DNA from: Cyanobacteria bacterium REEB67
GTDB taxonomy: Bacteria; Cyanobacteriota; Vampirovibrionia; Obscuribacterales; Obscuribacteraceae
Direction of reading: 5' to 3'
Length of the DNA: 56,415 nucleotides
Assembly: GCA_018971775.1 (NCBI GenBank)
Contig: JAGXAB010000039.1
Location: 1 to 56,415 of the forward strand
Positions 37,393-46,041 of the stretch are shown piece by piece (position 1 is the first letter of the stretch; every line of letters begins with the position of its first letter). The position numbers and the translations under genes were made by a program. The notes beneath the pieces were generated by a model. It did not search any database and was not told where the DNA came from. It saw only the letters and a program-made list of their open reading frames with translations.

Positions 37393-38295
37393 TCAGGGGC
37401 CGGCCAGTCCGGCCGCCAGGCTTACTGTCTGGCAATGCAGAAGCGGCGTCAAGGCTCGGTCCTTGTTGTAACCGCCGCCAAAAACCGTTGCCAGTGGTAA
37501 ATTTTGCGAGCGCAGCAAGGACATGGTATAACGGTCGCGTTCGTGCATGTCCCCGGTGCTAAGTTTCATCTGGCCAAATCGATCGTCTTCGTGCACATCG
37601 ACGCCGCCCAGATAAATGGCCAGGTCAGGTTTGAAGGCTTGCAAAGTCGCCGGCAATGTCGATTTCAACCGCCCCAGATATTCCTCGCCTTTGACAAAAC
37701 GATCGAGAGCGATGTCTTCGTCGCCTTCGAATTTGCGGCTGGGATAGTTGGCGCCGACATGCATGGAATAGCAGTAAACCTGCGTGTCTTCTTTTAAAAT
37801 GAAATTGGTGCCGTTGCCCTGGTGTGCGTCCAGATCGACAATAATCACTCTGATATCGGGCTCGTCCGCTTGTAATTTTCTGATCGCTATAGCAACGTCG
37901 TTGAGGACACAATAGCCCTCGCCGCGGTCGGGAAAGGCATGATGAGTGCCACCCGCCAGATTGCAGCCGATGCCGTCTTGACGAGCGGCGGTGATGGCGG
38001 CGATGGTGCCTGCCACTGCCGCTCTGGCTCTCACGTAAAGACGCTCGGACCAGGGGAAACCCATTCGTCTGGTTTCCTGGGGCGGCAAGGTGCCGTTTTT
38101 AATGGCGCTTAGATAGGCCGGTGTGTGCACCCGCAGTATATCCGCTTCTTCTGCCAGTCCGGCGTCGATCAGGTCGGACGCGGCGATGACGTTTGATGCT
38201 ACCAGGTGTTTGGCGGCATCCTCGTATTTGTGCATCGGGAAGGGATGACCTTCCGGCAGCGGGAAGCTGTAGTTGTCGCTGTAAAAACATTTCAT
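37393..38295 (-). CDS. Histone-deacetylase-family deacylase (class IV/acetoin-utilisation like)
   Basis: 300 residues, full length for the family, no signal peptide. Characteristic motifs: HPFPMHKY near 17, GGTHHAF (His118-His119), GEGYCVLND, metal-binding DLDAHQGNGT (Asp154/156, His158), GVDVHEDD with Asp233, and GGGY with Tyr276. These residues form the zinc site that removes acetyl or other acyl groups from lysine or polyamines. Its own promoter region is at 38314-38351. The hybrid kinase gene follows 128 nt downstream on the same strand. Bacterial members often act on acetyl-CoA synthetase or polyamines; the substrate here is unknown. Confidence 0.9.
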   Translation of the reverse strand: MKCFYSDNYSFPLPEGHPFPMHKYEDAAKHLVASNVIAASDLIDAGLAEEADILRVHTPAYLSAIKNGTLPPQETRRMGFPWSERLYVRARAAVAGTIAAITAARQDGIGCNLAGGTHHAFPDRGEGYCVLNDVAIAIRKLQADEPDIRVIIVDLDAHQGNGTNFILKEDTQVYCYSMHVGANYPSRKFEGDEDIALDRFVKGEEYLGRLKSTLPATLQAFKPDLAIYLGGVDVHEDDRFGQMKLSTGDMHERDRYTMSLLRSQNLPLATVFGGGYNKDRALTPLLHCQTVSLAAGLAGP

Positions 38296-38313
38296 AGCGG
38301 AATGGCCTGCTTT

Positions 38314-38351
38314 TGTATAGGCAGATCATACCTGTGTCAAGTTGCTGTCAA
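38314..38351 (-). promoter_or_regulatory. Two overlapping promoter-like copies 11 bp apart
   Basis: On the minus strand TTGACA (38351-38346) with TATGAT (38330-38325), and TTGACA (38340-38335) with TATACA (38319-38314), both with 15-bp spacers, shorter than the ideal 17. Offset is one helical turn. The transcript would start about 12 nt before the deacylase ATG, so the leader is very short. Confidence 0.35.
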
Positions 38352-38405
38352 GGCAGTGATAGCGGGCAATGCCGGTGATATACTTCTAACGTTTCCGGGG
38401 GGTGA

Positions 38406-38564
38406 ATGATGCTTGCCCATTATGTAATCGGTTTTGAATTTATTTTGCTCGTTGCCATCTTCTGGTACGCCTTTATGCGCCGTCCAAACACCTTCAAACT
38501 GGACAAATTTGCCGGCGATTCCGATCCCTGGGGCGTTTACGAGAACCGCGCCAGACGTCGATGA
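38406..38564 (+). CDS. 52-residue single-TM membrane protein
   Basis: A short frame with a strong ribosome site: GGGGGGTGA directly precedes the ATG (a second ATG follows). The product has a membrane segment (VIGFEFILLVAIFWYAFM, residues 8-25) and a basic, Trp-containing tail ending RARRR. It lies between the divergent deacylase and the convergent 3D-domain gene. Too short for family recognition, but the Shine-Dalgarno, hydrophobic pattern and codon use support it. Confidence 0.65.
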   Translation: MMLAHYVIGFEFILLVAIFWYAFMRRPNTFKLDKFAGDSDPWGVYENRARRR

Positions 38565-38600
38565 AGGCACGAGGGCAGATCTCAATTTTGCACGGGGTCT

Positions 38601-39821
38601 CTATCTAACGAACTGCAGAGTCATTTTGCCGTTGATCTGCGGATCGAGAGAGTGCTGCCTGCTAGCTGTGCAAATATCGACGCGACCGGTGCCCTTGCCG
38701 TGGAAAGCACTGCCGGTATCAACGACGCGGAAGGGGATGTTCTGTCCGTATTTGTCGTTCATTTCCGGGATATTTACTTTTTGGCCGTAAGGAATACCGG
38801 CTTTGTTATCCATTGCCACGCTGACGTAGGGAGCTTTGCCGTTCAAATAGTCCTGCAAAGTGTGAAGTGGTTGACCTTTCATGTCTTTATAGCCACCTTC
38901 CATGCGGTTGTTGGCGGGATAGTAGCCGGTGCCTTTGGCCGTGTGCTCACTGGTAATGGTGCCGCCTAATTCTTCAGGCGCTCTTTTATTGGCTGCTTTG
39001 TCGGCAGCTGCTTTTTCTGCGGATGCTTTGTCGGCGGGTGCATTTTGCTTGTCAGCTGGTGCTGCAGCTGTTTCGGCATGAGGAGCGGCTTTGTGATCAA
39101 CATGAGATGCTGCATCGCTGTGGCCGCCGGCACTGCTTGCGGTGGCAAGGTGGGAGCCCTCGTAGGCAACTTCGTGACCGCGTCTATCTTTTTCACGGCT
39201 AAATGAGCCGTCGGCGTGCTGGACTCCGCGCAGCGCTACTTCAGTTTTACCGCGAGCATCCTGGCCGAACATGTGGACAAGGGTGTTTTGTCCGGCTTTT
39301 TCTGTCTGTATTTGATAATTCTGCTCCTTACCATCTTTGTCGGTGACCTGAATGTTGTGAATGCCGGCGTCGGCGAGGGTGCGCACCGTCCCCAGTTTGT
39401 CGGTGGCTGAGGCGGAAGCATCGCCGAGGGTATTCTGGGCGGCTTTGATCAATTCTTGTTGCTTGTCCGCGTGTTGCTCGCCTGCTTTATCTGCGGGTTG
39501 CTCGCCTGCTTTGCCAGCTGCTCTATCAGTTGGAGCATCGGTCTTGCCACTTTTGGCGGCGCCGGAGTCGACAATTTCCAGGGAGGGCAGGCCAAGTTTG
39601 GCGTCCGCTTTTTCATTACCTCTGGCGAGTGTGCTGTCCGCCACTTTTTGTTCGCTGCCGGCAGTCGCTGATTTCACGCCCGCGTCGCTGGTCTTGCCTG
39701 CCGCGTCGGCTCTGTCACCCTGAGGTGCCGCCGGGAAGGAGTCGCGATAAAGAGCCTGGGAGGTATTGTGATTCTCTGCCGGGGCTTGTTTGGGGGCGTC
39801 GGTTGTTTCGTGGTGGCTCAT
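38601..39821 (-). CDS. 3D-domain (peptidoglycan-associated) protein with disordered N-terminus
   Basis: 406 residues. The C-terminal 125 residues match the double-psi 3D domain: AKGTGYYPANN, ...IPYGQKVNIPE..., FRVVDTGSAFHGKGTGRVDIC with the Asp-Thr-Gly and final VDIC typical of 3D/MltA catalytic cores that cleave glycan strands. The preceding 280 residues are Ala/Lys/Asp/Ser/Gly-rich and low in structure, with repeated DKA/ADK and Glu/Gln-rich parts. There is no signal peptide, which is odd for an enzyme of the cell wall. It is convergent with the 52-residue gene. The calpain-like protease shows a similar N-terminus (DAP motif). Confidence 0.8.
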   Translation of the reverse strand: MSHHETTDAPKQAPAENHNTSQALYRDSFPAAPQGDRADAAGKTSDAGVKSATAGSEQKVADSTLARGNEKADAKLGLPSLEIVDSGAAKSGKTDAPTDRAAGKAGEQPADKAGEQHADKQQELIKAAQNTLGDASASATDKLGTVRTLADAGIHNIQVTDKDGKEQNYQIQTEKAGQNTLVHMFGQDARGKTEVALRGVQHADGSFSREKDRRGHEVAYEGSHLATASSAGGHSDAASHVDHKAAPHAETAAAPADKQNAPADKASAEKAAADKAANKRAPEELGGTITSEHTAKGTGYYPANNRMEGGYKDMKGQPLHTLQDYLNGKAPYVSVAMDNKAGIPYGQKVNIPEMNDKYGQNIPFRVVDTGSAFHGKGTGRVDICTASRQHSLDPQINGKMTLQFVR

Positions 39822-40092
39822 GGCGGTGGATGTCTCAAGGGGCGTGCGGGGTACAGGCGTGCTGAGGCTAACTCTGGTGAGCCGAAAGTGCTGACGCGTT
39901 CGCGCAGCCGGCCGGCCGAGAGCTTTATTTTGGGGATTTTGGTAACGGCGTGAGCCATCTCTGGCTCGACAATTGCACTATAGGGGCAATGACGTGAAAC
40001 ATTTGTGACTACTTTTTCACGGCCTGGATTTATTCTCTGGGTGTTTGGGAAAGGGCCCCATTTGTGTCACGATGGTGTCACAGGCAAGGTCT

Positions 40093-40563
40093 ATGTTGTT
40101 GCCTATCCGGACGTGGTCCGACTCTTACCAATCTTTTGCCTGTACTGCAAGTACAGCCGGTCAGTTTTTAGCGGATGCCTCGTCTCTAAGTCTTGAAAAG
40201 GACGTGAGCGCTCAGGCATCCGTTGGTAACCCAAACATGGAAATGACAGACCAAGTGAGGCAGAATGTGAAACAAGATTTGAGCGCAATTGATCTCGACC
40301 TGAAAGCACTTGGGCAAGAGTTTGCCCGCCTGCAAGACTATCTGCGCGGTTTTGAATCGGGCGCCTCTACATCTCCGGCTGCGCCATATATAGGTAGCAG
40401 AATTGCCGCCATGACCGACCCCACTAGCTGGCAGGGGGCCGACACGATGGCCGCGCCTGGTGGTGTCAATACCGTCCCAGGATTTTGTGCGGAATCATCG
40501 CAAGACGGCACCGCCGGTAGTGTGACAACCGTTTATGGCATGTCCTGCACGCCTCTGGCCTGA
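40093..40563 (+). CDS. Hypothetical protein, start uncertain
   Basis: 156 residues from ATG 40093 (AAGG 3 nt upstream), or 108 from ATG 40237. The secure part is the last 108 residues: helical start (DQVRQNVKQDLSAIDLDLKALGQEFARLQDYL) and a Gly/Ala/Thr-rich end with two cysteines. The stretch 40140-40222 contains two inverted repeats that fit a structured leader better than coding sequence, favouring the downstream start. No family recognised. Convergent with the TonB-like gene. Confidence 0.45.
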   Translation: MLLPIRTWSDSYQSFACTASTAGQFLADASSLSLEKDVSAQASVGNPNMEMTDQVRQNVKQDLSAIDLDLKALGQEFARLQDYLRGFESGASTSPAAPYIGSRIAAMTDPTSWQGADTMAAPGGVNTVPGFCAESSQDGTAGSVTTVYGMSCTPLA

Positions 40564-40588
40564 TTGCTTAGGGCTGTTTCTCTTTTAG

Positions 40589-42421
40589 CTATTGTGCGTG
40601 CGAGACGAGATTCTTTTGCTCAATAGGTTTAGGTTGCACCTGCCTGCAATCAGGTGACGACACATAATACTGCTCTCTATCGCAAATGTTCATCTCACCA
40701 CAACCACTCACTCCGCCCTCTTCCGCGCTGAAGCCCAGGATGAACGCTACTTTCTTGCGGTGGGATTGAGGTGGAAAGGCGATTTGCTTATTGCCAGTCA
40801 ATTTGTTCATGGCCGCCTGAATCGTGGTGTTGAAGGAAGCAATCTCGGCGTCCGTCATCGCCGTGCCACCGTTGGTGTGGGGCAAAAAACTGACGGAGAT
40901 CTGCTGTGCGTCCGTTACTGATACTGCCACCAGAGCCTCGCCGGGTAAAGGTTTGCTCTTCGACCAATTTTGATAGGCTGATGCTGCCATTCGGCGGTAC
41001 CAATTTGTCCAGGGTACGACCACCAGCGCTGGAGGCGCTGTCTGTAAGGTCAGAAGCGGTTTGGCATCTATCTTCTTACTTGAATGTTCCGTTGCCGCTG
41101 GCAGGCTTGATACCGCTTGTGGTGTGCCGCTCTTGTCGATGTGCTCTGGTATGGCTGCCAGCGCTGCTGGTTGCACCGCGAGATTGGCGCTTGTGCCTTC
41201 CGGTTTGCCGAGCGGCTCCGGCGCCGCTTGTGCGGTCATGGCCGGGACGTCTACTTGCTTATCTGGCGGAGCCTGGCCCGGGACATTTACCGTATAACCG
41301 GGTGTTGTTTCTGTTGTGGTGGTTGTTTTGTCTGTCGTTTTAATAGTGTCGGTCGAGCTGCTATTGCCGGTAGTCTGCGAGCTGTCGCTTCGATTTCTGG
41401 AGGAAGTAGAGCCTTTGTTTTTCTTCATCGCTTTAAAGCTTGACCACATTGCACTCAAGCCGCCTGCGCCCTGGAAGCCCATGCCGAAGCCAGGCAAGCC
41501 GGAGGCCAGGTTGCCCAGTCCGAGGCCGCCAATGCCCAGGCCTGGCCAGGCCAGTGTCGGCATAGTGAGATGGGGCATGCCGATGCGCGGCAAGTACGCG
41601 CCCATCATACCTCTGAAGCTAAAGCCCGCGCCAAAATGATGCGCACTAGCCTTTGTACCCTGATTGGATGACCAGCGGTCCTTGCTACTCGATTGACTGG
41701 ATGCCGTTGCCCTATTCCAGTCGTTATTTACACTGCTGGCCGATTCGCTGGTGTGGGTTGTCGTGGTGGTCGTTTTTGTCGTGCCCGGGACATCTATTGT
41801 GTGACCTGGATAAATGCCGGCCGCCTGATCGGGGAATGCCGCAATGATGTCTTCGCCTGGAGCCTCAATCTGCTTTGGTGGCTGCATTTGAGGGACACCC
41901 GCGTCGGAGGAATTTGCCTGATGCCCGGAGGGCGGATCGATCTTACCGTCCATAGCTTGCAATGCCGTAGCGTGCTCCACTATGCCAGCTTTTTTCGGCG
42001 CCTTCGCTGATGTTATCGTGGGCGGCTGTTTCGCTAATTCGGTAGGCACCGTCGGTGGTGCGCCGCCCGGCCAGGTTTGCACTACCGCCACTGTGTAGCC
42101 CAGCTGATGCTCTACTGCTACTCCGCCTTGCAGCGCCCCAGTCGTTTTATCGATTATTGCACTAGTGGAGCCTGGAGGAGCTAGCTCGCTGCCGGCAGTA
42201 TTCAGCGCTCCACTCTCGGCGGATATCCGGGCGCTATTCTCATCCGCGTTTACCTGCCTTTGCAGGCGCAAGTGCGAGCCTCCGGCAATAGCCGGCGCGC
42301 TTGCCAGGGTCAGGTTTAAGAAGGCTCCGGCGCCTGTCGGTCCCAATAGATTGCAAATGGTAAGTATGCTGAGGCCCACAGCTCTATGGGCCGTGCCGTT
42401 GCTATTCCTATTCCTATTCAT
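40589..42421 (-). CDS. Secreted protein with TonB/TolA-like C-terminal domain
   Basis: 610 residues from ATG 42421 (GGGAG 5 nt upstream). A signal-like segment (about 8-45) opens it. A long low-complexity body carries two related blocks: PGHTIDVPG then a Thr-run, and a Thr-run then PGYTVNVPG, with a Gly/Met/Pro-rich centre. The last 150 residues resemble a TonB C-terminal domain: NWYRRMAASAYQNW, a central ALVAVSVTDAQQISVSFLPHT strand, then SFNTTIQAAMNKLTG. An extra tail has three cysteines. TonB domains bind outer-membrane partners; here the link is by shape only and the usual N-terminal single-TM energy-coupling motif is not clear. Confidence 0.65.
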   Translation of the reverse strand: MNRNRNSNGTAHRAVGLSILTICNLLGPTGAGAFLNLTLASAPAIAGGSHLRLQRQVNADENSARISAESGALNTAGSELAPPGSTSAIIDKTTGALQGGVAVEHQLGYTVAVVQTWPGGAPPTVPTELAKQPPTITSAKAPKKAGIVEHATALQAMDGKIDPPSGHQANSSDAGVPQMQPPKQIEAPGEDIIAAFPDQAAGIYPGHTIDVPGTTKTTTTTTHTSESASSVNNDWNRATASSQSSSKDRWSSNQGTKASAHHFGAGFSFRGMMGAYLPRIGMPHLTMPTLAWPGLGIGGLGLGNLASGLPGFGMGFQGAGGLSAMWSSFKAMKKNKGSTSSRNRSDSSQTTGNSSSTDTIKTTDKTTTTTETTPGYTVNVPGQAPPDKQVDVPAMTAQAAPEPLGKPEGTSANLAVQPAALAAIPEHIDKSGTPQAVSSLPAATEHSSKKIDAKPLLTLQTAPPALVVVPWTNWYRRMAASAYQNWSKSKPLPGEALVAVSVTDAQQISVSFLPHTNGGTAMTDAEIASFNTTIQAAMNKLTGNKQIAFPPQSHRKKVAFILGFSAEEGGVSGCGEMNICDREQYYVSSPDCRQVQPKPIEQKNLVSHAQ

Positions 42422-42532
42422 TTTCGCTCCCACGCCCAACCAAAGGGCTTCAAATCTTATGACTTGAGGCTACTTGGCAACCATGAGGGAAGCGTGAAGT
42501 TGCTGCGTCTTTTGCCAGCTGCGCAACAGGGT

Positions 42533-43537
42533 TTAACGAGCCAACCGGCTTTTTGAGCCGCCGACGCGCACGGTGCGGTCTGAAATTAAAATCGGTTCCT
42601 TGCGATTGCCGACATTTGCCCAGAGGCAGACATAATAGATTCCAGGTTTCCACTCTTTACTCGTTTGAATCTGCAAGCTAAAGTGTTCATCGCCGTTTAC
42701 CTGGCTGAGATTGATCGGAGCGGGGCTATTGAACGGCGGTGGGAAATAATTGAAGGTCGCCTCGCCCGGTATGCCATAGGAATTTGTCTTGAGCAATTCG
42801 TCGATACTCATCGGCTGGGGCGCTTGCTCGAAGCGCACATCGACGCTCTGGACATGCACGCCGCGCGAGAGTGTGCCTTCGACAGTAAAAGACTCACCCG
42901 GATTTATACTGTGCGGGATGTCGGTATAAGTCCCGTAATGGTTGATAAATTCCTGGGTTATGGCGAGACGAGGATAATCAGCGCTGTTTGGCTCGCCGCC
43001 GGCCAGGCTCATGCCGATGCCTACACTCGTGTGATCGGGATCGATAATGTTTTTCCGGTGCCCATCGTTCGGTGGCTGTTCGTTGAAAAACTGTCCTTCC
43101 ACCTCATCTATATCGCGTTTTGAAAAGAGCTGGTTCTGGCTCAGTGCGACTTTTGTGGGCTTTTCCACATCGGTATTGTCGGCATTTTCGGCGACCGAAT
43201 CTTTGCCACCACATTCGGTGTAGCGCTGATCCGGTTTGCGGCCGTCCATCGTCCAGTGGCTGAGATAACCATATTGCGCCATTTCATCAGTATGCAAATT
43301 GCCGGCGCGGTTGGCGACCTCGTCCAGTACGACTGGCTCGACGCCCGACGCGGCCCTGTCACGATTAATCAGGCCGAGCATGTAGTGTCTGGCTTGATCG
43401 AGATTGAGCAGTTGTTCCGATTGTTCGCCACCCCTTGAGGCAGCCAATGCGTATTTCGGAGATGTTCCTGTGCTGACAATGACTGTGGTTAGGAGCGATG
43501 CAAAAAACGCTTGCTTGAATATCCGGGATGCCATCAT
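42533..43537 (-). CDS. Secreted CAP-domain (SCP/PR1) protein
   Basis: 334 residues from ATG 43537 (AGGA 6 nt upstream). A signal peptide (about 1-33, ending ALA before AS) is followed by the CAP domain at about 42-200: INRDRA near 55, GYLSHWTMDG, VAENAD, NDGHRKNIIDP and SVGIGM, with both conserved His (SHW and GHR). The last 130 residues form beta-rich repeats similar to an Ig-like or FN3 region (FTVEGTLSRGVHVQSVDVRFEQ). Bacterial CAP proteins are exported with poorly known functions, some in calcium or lipid binding or spore coat. It is on the same strand as its neighbours and likely transcribed alone. Confidence 0.85.
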   Translation of the reverse strand: MMASRIFKQAFFASLLTTVIVSTGTSPKYALAASRGGEQSEQLLNLDQARHYMLGLINRDRAASGVEPVVLDEVANRAGNLHTDEMAQYGYLSHWTMDGRKPDQRYTECGGKDSVAENADNTDVEKPTKVALSQNQLFSKRDIDEVEGQFFNEQPPNDGHRKNIIDPDHTSVGIGMSLAGGEPNSADYPRLAITQEFINHYGTYTDIPHSINPGESFTVEGTLSRGVHVQSVDVRFEQAPQPMSIDELLKTNSYGIPGEATFNYFPPPFNSPAPINLSQVNGDEHFSLQIQTSKEWKPGIYYVCLWANVGNRKEPILISDRTVRVGGSKSRLAR

Positions 43538-43636
43538 TATTTCCTGCGGTCGACAACTGTTCATTTTCTCGGGGCCATTATATCAATGGCATCTATATAG
43601 TCGATCGTCTGCGTGAAGATAGTGTGTCAGCGGCGC

Positions 43637-45799
43637 TCATACCTCCAATTTAGCATGAGCTTTGGAGCCGCCGTCGTCTTTTGTGGCCACATAAAAGAGT
43701 ATGCCGCCGAGCAGAGCAAAGAAGCCGACACCGAGCAACTGGTAGCCTTTTTCGCCGAGCATGGCGACCAGGGTGTGCTCCATGCTTACTTTTTGCAGGG
43801 CATCGTAGACGCTCGGTATGCTCGATATAAGCGCTACGACAACACCAGCCAGAGCGCCACCTGCCACCAGACCGGTCGCGAAGAGACTGCCGCTGCCGAG
43901 CTCGTCGTCGGCCAGTTCGGTGCTGCCGTCGCTCATACCGTGGGCGGCGACCATGCTGTTTTCAGCCTTGCTCTTGCGGCGCTGGTTGTTCAGGTCGACA
44001 AATTTTTTCAAGACGCCGCCGGCGAAGATTGGCAATGTCGTCGAAAGGGGCAGGTACGCGCCGACGGCGAAGTTCAAAGCGTTGACGCCGCATAGCTCCA
44101 TGGTGACTGCCAGGCAGATGCCAACGAGGACGAAATTCCAGTCGAGATTGAAGGACAGCATGCCTTTGATTAGAGTCGCCATCAAAGTGCCCTGGGGTGC
44201 TGGAAATTTATCCGAGCCGATGGCGTGCACGATGCCTTTGGCGATCATGTCCGGAGAGGGATGGTCGAGCAAGCTGACAGTCAGGCCAATGACGATGGCA
44301 GCAACGACGGCGCCGATGAATAGGCTGATTTGCTGATAGCGCGGCGTAGCACCGATGATGTAGCCGGTTTTCAAATCTTGAGAGGTGGCGCCACCATTGG
44401 CAGCAGCAATACAGACCATGCCTCCCACTACGAGGACAAGCGGTTCATAGACTTTACCGGTGAGGTGGAAGGCGATGAAAACCAGAGATGTTGCCATAAG
44501 TGTGGCGATGGTCATGCCTGAGACGGGGTTTGAGCTCGAGCCGATCAAGCCGACGATGCGACTTGATACGGTGACGAAGAAAAATCCGAAGACGATGATC
44601 AAAAAGCCGATCAGCATTTTTTGTACGACCGAGTCGCCGGGGATGCCTGGCAAAATGGTGATGGCGAGCAGCAGAGCGAGGGAGCCGAAAAGGACGACTT
44701 TCACCGAGAGATCGTCTTCGGTGCGGGAACGCGTCATGCCTGCGGATTGATCTTTGAAAGAGCCGAGGCTTTCTTTAAAGGAAGTGATGATCGTGGGAAT
44801 GGTTTTGATTAAGGTCATGAAGCCGCCGCAAGCTACAGCACCGGCACCAATTTGCCGGATATAGGCGCGGTAGATGGCATCGGGCACATTGGCAAAAGTA
44901 TGAGCGACCGGATCCCAGCCGCCCGGGCCACCGCTGGTGGTGATGCTGGCTAGATAGCCCAGTTTGATTAGTTGTTGAGCGATTGTATCCATCGGTACGA
45001 TAGCGGCAAGCAAGGGAATGAGGCCGAGCCAGGCAAGTACGCCGCCGGCGACGAGGACCCCGGCGATGCGGAAGCCGACGATGTAGCCCACACCCATGTA
45101 TTCGGGAGTGATCTCGCCGTTGACGGTAGCCGAGGGCAAAAACTTATTTGTCTGTGCTGTGACGAAAGTCGGCGCTTCGGCGATCACATGCATGACGTGT
45201 TGTAAAAATGCATAGAGCATGGCGAAGCCGAGGCCAAGATAAGCTGTCTTGGCGAATTCTCCGCCCTTATCGCCGGCAATCAAAACCGAAGCGCAGGCAG
45301 TGCCTTCCGGGTAGGGGAGCTTGCCGTGCTCTTTGACGATGAGCGAGCGGCGCAATGGAATCATCATCAAGGTGCCGAGCACGCCACCGAGTACAGCCAG
45401 AGTAAAAATAGAAAGATAGTTGAAATAAGGCGCGCCGACGCTTTCACCCTTATCATTCAGCGACAAAAACAAAAAGCCAGGCAGGGTAAAGACGACGCCG
45501 GAGGCGATTGATTCGCCGGCCGAAGCCGTCGTCTGGATGATGTTGTTTTCTAAAATCGTCGTTTTGAGGAACTTTCGCCCCAGCGAGATGGCCAGCACCG
45601 CCACCGGGATCGAAGCCGATACAGTGAGTCCGGCTTTCAGGGCCAGATAGACGGAAGCCGCTCCAAACAAAACACCAAACATCGCACCCAGCAGCACTGC
45701 TTTTGGCGTGAACTCTTTGATCACGGTATCGGAGGAGATGTATGGTTTGAAGTCCGAAGCCGGTGTTGGTGCGGGCACGGTGTTTTCTGTTTGCGTCAT
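43637..45799 (-). CDS. OPT-family oligopeptide transporter
   Basis: 720 residues from ATG 45799; an upstream frame to 45868 is not needed. About 15 or 16 membrane segments spread along the protein. Family marks include GESIASGVVFTLPG near 100 and NPVSGMTIATLMATSLVF near 435. OPT proteins import short peptides or metal-siderophore complexes using the proton gradient. The promoter at 45888-45917 fits it. It is divergent from the glycosidase gene at 46042 by a 242-bp gap. Substrate unknown. The C-terminal region contains a polar Asp/Ser/Glu loop, then two more segments. Confidence 0.9.
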   Translation of the reverse strand: MTQTENTVPAPTPASDFKPYISSDTVIKEFTPKAVLLGAMFGVLFGAASVYLALKAGLTVSASIPVAVLAISLGRKFLKTTILENNIIQTTASAGESIASGVVFTLPGFLFLSLNDKGESVGAPYFNYLSIFTLAVLGGVLGTLMMIPLRRSLIVKEHGKLPYPEGTACASVLIAGDKGGEFAKTAYLGLGFAMLYAFLQHVMHVIAEAPTFVTAQTNKFLPSATVNGEITPEYMGVGYIVGFRIAGVLVAGGVLAWLGLIPLLAAIVPMDTIAQQLIKLGYLASITTSGGPGGWDPVAHTFANVPDAIYRAYIRQIGAGAVACGGFMTLIKTIPTIITSFKESLGSFKDQSAGMTRSRTEDDLSVKVVLFGSLALLLAITILPGIPGDSVVQKMLIGFLIIVFGFFFVTVSSRIVGLIGSSSNPVSGMTIATLMATSLVFIAFHLTGKVYEPLVLVVGGMVCIAAANGGATSQDLKTGYIIGATPRYQQISLFIGAVVAAIVIGLTVSLLDHPSPDMIAKGIVHAIGSDKFPAPQGTLMATLIKGMLSFNLDWNFVLVGICLAVTMELCGVNALNFAVGAYLPLSTTLPIFAGGVLKKFVDLNNQRRKSKAENSMVAAHGMSDGSTELADDELGSGSLFATGLVAGGALAGVVVALISSIPSVYDALQKVSMEHTLVAMLGEKGYQLLGVGFFALLGGILFYVATKDDGGSKAHAKLEV

Positions 45800-45887
45800 A
45801 CTCTTTTTTCCGTTTATAGATCTGAACCAGGTGCCCGGTGAATGGTTTTCCGAAGGCGCCCTGATCATAGCTGATAGGACCTGAGAG

Positions 45888-45917
45888 CGTATATTTTGAG
45901 CTGTTGCAAAGTGTCGA
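45888..45917 (-). promoter_or_regulatory. Candidate OPT promoter
   Basis: TCGACA (45917-45912) and TATACG (45893-45888), spacer 18 bp, one and two mismatches from consensus. The leader is about 80 nt. No operator-like repeat is visible. Confidence 0.4.
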
Positions 45918-46041
45918 AAGCGCCGACACCGCTTGCATGCATAAGCTACTTAAAACTGCCGTGGAAACCTTGAATTAGGACCTGGCCTGCTCTTCCTTCT
46001 ATTGTATGATTGTCGATCCCGTTGCTTGCCCTGGAGAGATA

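Noticed and set aside
40140..40156. CTGTACT-GCA-AGTACAG as a LexA box
   Set aside because: Spacing and core do not fit the cyanobacterial AGTAC-N-GTACT-type box well and no SOS gene is nearby.
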